In this document: piece by piece, positions 6,849 to 10,306 of the stretch
Layout: each line of letters starts with the position of its first letter
Numbering within the stretch: position 1 is the first letter of the stretch
From: Frankiaceae bacterium
GTDB taxonomy: Bacteria > Actinomycetota > Actinomycetes > JADGOU01
Direction: 5' to 3'
Length of the DNA stretch: 10,306 nucleotides
Assembly: GCA_017882835.1 (NCBI GenBank)
Contig: JADGOU010000077.1
Span: 1 to 10,306 of the forward strand
Program-made: the position numbers and the translations under genes
Notes under the pieces: model-generated
What the model was told of the DNA's origin: nothing
Database searches by the model: none
What the model saw: only the letters and a program-made list of their open reading frames with translations

Positions 6849-7187
6849 CTAGGCGAAGGCGGCCTGGTGGTCGGCGAAGAAAGCCGCCGCGGTGCGGGCC
6901 GGCCGGCCGGTGGCCGTCGTGACCTCGTCGGTCACTGTCGCGAACTCGTCGCGGCCGATGACGGCCTGCAGCTCCACCAGCGCGCCTGCGTGCCACTCCG
7001 GCATCCCGGCCGAACGGTCAACCGCGTGCCCGTCGGTGCACAGCACATGCGCGGCGACCGCCGCGACGTCGCGAACATCGACGTAGCTGGCCGCCCGTCC
7101 CCGCCGGCGCCAGACAGCACACCGGTGGACTGCACCACCGCCGCGCTGGCCGCCCACGTTGCCAGTCGCGCCGGTGACGAGAATCAC
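6849..7187 (-). pseudogene. Internally deleted NmrA/SDR-type NAD(P)-binding protein
   Basis: The open frame has 112 codons but carries pieces of a family normally near 280-300 residues. The first residues ILVTGATGNVG are the Rossmann dinucleotide-binding motif (residues 2-12). After about 20 unrelated Arg/Gly-rich residues the frame jumps to YVDVRDVAAVAAHVL, normally found past the middle of the protein. It then skips from DGHA to AGMPEWHAGALVELQAVIG and ends with the normal family tail TGRPARTAAAFFADHQAAF. Two in-frame internal losses (very roughly 120 and 45 residues) are inferred. The GTG at 7187 still has a GGAG ribosome-binding site 5-6 nt upstream, so translation may persist, but the substrate domain is gone. 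The gene is 84 bp downstream of cimA on the same strand, beyond a strong hairpin. A minimal functional protein is unlikely but not excluded. Confidence 0.7.
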
Positions 7188-7234
7188 TGCTTCTCCAAGA
7201 GGTTAGCCGGGCGCCGGGCGCCGCGGCGAACGCT

Positions 7235-7261
7235 ACCGGCCGACCGCGGGGGTCGCCCGGT
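7235..7261 (-). terminator. Hairpin terminator after cimA
   Basis: Two 11-nt arms (7235-7245 and 7251-7261) pair except for one C-C mismatch, around a 5-nt loop. The hairpin begins 10 bp past the cimA stop codon. It has no U tract, a form often proposed for terminators in high-GC actinobacteria. It could also protect the transcript 3' end. Confidence 0.5.
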
Positions 7262-7271
7262 CCAACGCGGG

Positions 7272-8882
<1,611 letters not shown>

Positions 8883-8899
8883 AACGCCATCCTTCGGCC

Positions 8900-8933
8900 A
8901 AACAAAAAGACCTTCCGCGGCTGCGGAAGGTCT
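8900..8933 (-). terminator. Intrinsic terminator in the cimA 5' leader (attenuator)
   Basis: On the minus strand AGACCTTCCGC and GCGGAAGGTCT form a perfect 11-bp stem with an AGCC loop, followed by TTTTGTTT. The U tract is on the cimA sense strand only. The stem ends 17 bp before the cimA start codon and there is no other leftward gene just upstream. It therefore sits inside the cimA leader and is best read as the terminator of an attenuator. Confidence 0.85.
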
Positions 8934-8957
8934 GCGCGCACGCGGGGGCGAGCGCGC
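8934..8957 (-). promoter_or_regulatory. Strong GC hairpin at the leader-peptide stop codon
   Basis: GCGCGC-U-CGC-CCCC-GCG-U-GCGCGC folds into nine G-C pairs with one internal U-U mismatch and a CCCC loop. Its first base is the last base of the leader UAG stop, and its last base abuts the terminator stem. A ribosome sitting at or near the stop codon would block it. Its place in the switch (pause, antiterminator or spacer) is not resolved. Confidence 0.6.
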
Positions 8958-9025
8958 TAGGTGCTAATGACTACGTCGATGAGGCAGTCGATCAGCCAGC
9001 AGAACCGGCTCGGGGACGACGTCAC
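8957..9025 (-). CDS. Branched-chain-amino-acid-rich leader peptide of cimA
   Basis: This is a 22-codon frame from GTG (9025) to TAG (8957-8959), upstream of cimA on the same strand. It begins MTSSPSRFCW and ends LIDCLIDVVIST: three Ile, two Leu and two Val codons fall in the last twelve. Those are the end products of the pathway that CimA feeds, as expected of a leader peptide whose translation speed reports isoleucine (and Val/Leu) supply. There is no good ribosome-binding site, but a -10-like CATACT ends 6 nt before the GTG, so it may be translated from a leaderless mRNA. Immediately after its stop codon come a strong hairpin and an intrinsic terminator. A 6-bp hairpin (GACUGC at 8984-8989 with GUAGUC at 8969-8974) could form within the Ile/Leu codons. 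It is too short for similarity to prove, so the call rests on composition and architecture. Confidence 0.65.
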   Translation of the reverse strand: MTSSPSRFCWLIDCLIDVVIST

Positions 9026-9031
9026 AACCGG

Positions 9032-9037
9032 AGTATG
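9032..9037 (-). promoter_or_regulatory. -10-like element for the cimA leader transcript
   Basis: On the minus strand CATACT is followed by exactly 6 nt and then the leader GTG. That is the spacing seen when an actinobacterial transcript starts on the start codon and is leaderless. No convincing -35 was found. Confidence 0.4.
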
Positions 9038-9103
9038 CCAGAGGTAAAGCCGGGACGTGACGGGTTGCGCGTGCGGGCACAGTCAGCCGAGACAGCGTCG
9101 TGA

Positions 9104-9194
9104 CTCGCCCGACTGCTCGGCATCCACATCAGCGTCGCCGTCGCCTGGCAACGGGCCAGCAGCGGAGACTCAGACCAACTACGCCGCCGAACTA
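9104..9194 (+). pseudogene. Relic of an actinobacterial integrase C-terminus
   Basis: The frame from 9104 reads LARLLGIHISVAVAWQRASSGD, then must shift by one base near 9170 to continue TNYAAEL. Together they match the usual end of actinobacterial site-specific integrases (pattern LARLLGIxIxxAVxWQxxxxGDWxxYAAxV), with the GDW Trp lost at the frameshift. A TGA lies immediately upstream in the same frame (9101-9103), and no catalytic domain is recognisable on that side. About 30 codons are left, so this is a decayed remnant. Identification is from memory of the family pattern, not a search. A second integrase-type tail lies on the opposite strand at 9536-9712. Confidence 0.5.
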
Positions 9195-9535
9195 CAGCCG
9201 CCGCAAACAGACCCCCCGGCGAACCCCGCGAACCCCGCGAACCGGTCCTCAGGACTTCGAAGTAAGAGGCATTCGGACAGTTGCAATAGCCGACTCCGCC
9301 AGAGGATCACTCCGAACGGGCCGCCGACGACGACCTCCCCGGATGGTGCCGCCGGCGTACTCGCTGATCAGCCAAGATCATCCCATTTGCGGTTGGTGAC
9401 AGCGTTCTGATCAGATCTGACCGTCTGCCGTGAGTTCAGCCCGACTGAAGATCTCTCGGCGGGAACTCCCGGGTGTTTGGCGTTTGAGGCCCGGTGATGT
9501 CCGTGAGTTCGTCGGAGCCTGGTGGTGACGGATGG
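9195..9535. other. Non-coding scar region between two integrase relics
   Basis: I see no gene here. It holds 2.6 copies of the 9-bp unit GAACCCCGC (9221-9243), a direct repeat of CCGTGAGTTC (9428-9437 and 9501-9510), and two TGATCA-containing stretches (near 9364 and 9408). The open frame across 9057-9410 has no family resemblance apart from the relic fragment. Confidence 0.5.
9221..9243. repeat. Short 9-bp tandem repeat
   Basis: GAACCCCGC is repeated exactly twice (9221-9229, 9230-9238), followed by a partial third copy GAACC. It lies just after the integrase relic in non-coding DNA. Confidence 0.8.
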
Positions 9536-9712
9536 CTACGGCTCCGCGGCGTGGTCGAGCTGGTCATCGAGCAGGTTCTGGGCGATGGCCGCGTATCGGT
9601 TTGCGATGGTATGAGACAGGTTGAACACCATGGCCAGGTGCAGCGGGTCTGGCCCGATGGTCAGGGCCTCGTGAAGGATCCGGTCCCCGCGCAGCGAGCT
9701 TGTCGCCTCCCT
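9536..9712 (-). pseudogene. Relic of a second integrase-type C-terminus
   Basis: Read leftward, the last 58 codons before the TAG at 9536-9538 give SSLRGDRILHEALTIGPDPLHLAMVF, then NLSHTIANRYAAIAQNLLDD and a short tail. This resembles the C-terminal helical segment of large actinobacterial integrase/recombinase proteins (pattern LRxDRxLxEALxxGPDPLHLAxVFxLSxxTAxRYAxxAxxLL). Upstream of about 9712 the frame stays open to 9862 but its Arg/Pro/Gly-rich sequence has no resemblance to a recombinase. The catalytic Arg-His-Arg-Tyr region is not visible in any frame, so only the end of the gene survives. It faces the plus-strand relic tail to tail. It might alternatively be a small free-standing regulator, but no start or ribosome-binding site supports that. 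Confidence 0.5.
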
Positions 9713-9951
9713 TGCGCCGGCCGGGACGTGGCCACGGTCTGCGGCGCGAACCACAGACGGTGAAGCGGGTTGTCCCAGACGCAGCTGGCCCGGGCCGCGC
9801 GGCCGTCCCCGGTGCGGCAGCGCTGCAGCTAACGACGCGGTCGCCGAGCCGGTCGTGGCCAAGGCGTCGAGGCGGGATATCGGCGAAACGGCCGCTGCCG
9901 CGGCCGGAAGGAGGCGGCCCGGGCGGTGTCGCGGCGAGCGGGTGGCTCATC
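9713..9951. other. No recognisable gene
   Basis: High-GC sequence with short open frames on both strands and no family resemblance. GGAAGGAGG at 9905-9913 looks like a strong ribosome-binding site, but the nearest start after it (GTG at 9926) opens no frame I recognise and is out of frame with the gene at 9952. Confidence 0.4.
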
Positions 9952-10152
9952 ATGGTGCGGACCATGAGCGGCCGACCGAGTGAGCACCGCATCGCCATCC
10001 TGGAGCGTGGCGAAGGGCGAGTGCAAGCCAGTTGTTCCTGCGGCTGGCGCAGCGTAATCTTCGGTGCAGATAAACGTCTCGGCGTGATGGACGCTCTGCA
10101 GCAAGCTGCGGACGCAGCAGATCTGCACGAGTGGGACGTCTCCCTGCCCTAG
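9952..10152 (+). CDS. Small CSCGW-motif protein of unknown function
   Basis: This encodes 66 residues from the ATG at 9952; an ATG at 9964 would give 62. The body reads EHRIAILERGEGRVQASCSCGW then RSVIFGADKRLGVMDALQQ and ends DLHEWDVSLP. The CSCGW motif (about 28-32) followed by a helix ending in HEW resembles small actinobacterial proteins in which two Cys and a downstream His might bind metal. This is pattern recognition, not a named family. It is hydrophilic with no signal peptide. The ribosome-binding site is weak (GGGTGG). Coding is supported by coherent composition compared with the Arg/Pro-rich frames around it. Its stop codon lies directly against the ABC ATPase fragment, so it is either the upstream gene at a recombination joint or was inserted there. 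Confidence 0.55.
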   Translation: MVRTMSGRPSEHRIAILERGEGRVQASCSCGWRSVIFGADKRLGVMDALQQAADAADLHEWDVSLP

Positions 10153-10153
10153 G

Positions 10154-10303
10154 CCGGTCACCGTCCGCACGGCGGAGCCGGTGCGCACGTTGGGGGCGCT
10201 GCTGGACTGGGCGCGGGCGGCGCAGGTTGACCTGCCTGGGCTGGAAGTGCGCCCACCCAGTCTCGAGGAGATCTACCTGCGGTTGGCGGGAGGCGTGTCA
10301 TGA
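10154..10303 (+). pseudogene. C-terminal fragment of an ABC transporter ATP-binding protein
   Basis: The frame ending at TGA 10301-10303 gives VTVRTAEPVRTLGALLDWA, then RAAQVDLPGLEVRPPSLEEIYLRLAGGVS. This is the DUF4162-like C-terminal region of DrrA-type ABC-2 ATPases (ending LEVRPPSLEEIYLRL). Neither Walker A, the signature nor Walker B precedes it: the DNA immediately upstream codes for the CSCGW protein in another frame. The fragment does not touch the left side of the window, so the loss is real and not an edge effect. The same frame is open further upstream but without ATPase sequence. The stop overlaps the next start as ATGA, the usual coupling of ATPase and permease genes, so the original operon order is preserved downstream of the break. 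Confidence 0.65.
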
Positions 10304-10306
10304 GCA
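10300..10306 (+). CDS. Start of a gene, probably ABC-2 permease
   Basis: The ATG at 10300 overlaps the stop of the ABC ATPase fragment (ATGA) and is preceded by GGGAGG at 10288-10293. Only two codons are in the window. A permease is inferred from the usual ATPase-permease order. Confidence 0.4.

Noticed and set aside
8908..8933. Terminator of some gene to the right of cimA, or a plus-strand terminator
   Set aside because: The U tract is only on the minus strand, and no leftward gene ends nearby; only the leader peptide precedes it. An attenuator role fits better.
8929..9002. Antiterminator pairing of GGUUCUGC (leader codons 7-9) with GCAGACC at the terminator base
   Set aside because: Seven pairs with a bulge are possible, but the leader segment lies upstream of the Ile/Leu/Val codons, so a stalled ribosome would cover it and not expose it. 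This is the wrong logic for amino-acid attenuation.
9221..9243. Possible CRISPR or iteron array
   Set aside because: Unit is 9 bp, fewer than three copies, no spacers and no cas or replication genes nearby.
9057..9410. Plus-strand open frame of 117 codons
   Set aside because: Compositionally random translation; only a few residues after the frameshift belong to the integrase relic.
9829..10188. Minus-strand open frame opposite the CSCGW gene
   Set aside because: No family resemblance or ribosome-binding site; the plus-strand frame has the more protein-like composition.

Overview
The window reads as chromosomal DNA of a high-GC Actinomycetota (actinobacterium). GC is very high throughout, GTG starts are common, there are long GC-biased open frames opposite the real genes, and it holds families typical of that phylum (DUF5709, DUF5996, actinobacterial-type CydDC and citramalate synthase). 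The genus cannot be named from the sequence alone.

Layout. Positions 2-247 (+) are the 3' end of a membrane protein cut by the window edge. A leftward block follows, in transcription order: an AhpD-like carboxymuconolactone decarboxylase protein (5841-5482), cydD (5413-3605), cydC (3605-1875, overlapping cydD by one base), a DUF5996 protein (1788-829) and an acidic DUF5709 protein (795-367). Divergent from it are a CsoR/CstR-type repressor gene (6044-6364) and a DUF302 gene (6403-6804). The shared intergenic region carries a TACCC-N4-GGGTA element of the CsoR-family operator kind and a perfect 18-bp tandem duplication. The repressor keeps both sensor cysteines but has Gln where copper-type CsoR has His, as expected for a CstR-like persulfide/redox sensor. 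With a CxxC hydroperoxidase-like protein and a thiol-exporting ABC pair next door, the region could be a thiol/sulfur redox module. That link is inference.

Positions 6849-7187 (-) hold an internally deleted NmrA/SDR-type gene. Next to it is cimA (8882-7272, -), (R)-citramalate synthase of the pyruvate route to isoleucine. The cimA 5' region looks like a transcription attenuator: a -10-like element, a probably leaderless 22-residue leader peptide ending LIDCLIDVVIST, a very GC-rich hairpin beginning in the leader stop codon, and a perfect 11-bp intrinsic terminator with a U tract, all upstream of the cimA ribosome-binding site. This is the most interesting signal in the window.

From about 9100 to the right edge the DNA looks like a recombination scar. 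It holds two tail-to-tail relics of actinobacterial integrase C-termini (9104-9194 + and 9536-9712 -), a small CSCGW-motif protein gene (9952-10152 +), and an ABC ATPase C-terminus (10154-10303 +) with no nucleotide-binding core, overlapping the start of a further gene at 10300. I saw no rRNA, tRNA, CRISPR array or intact mobile element.
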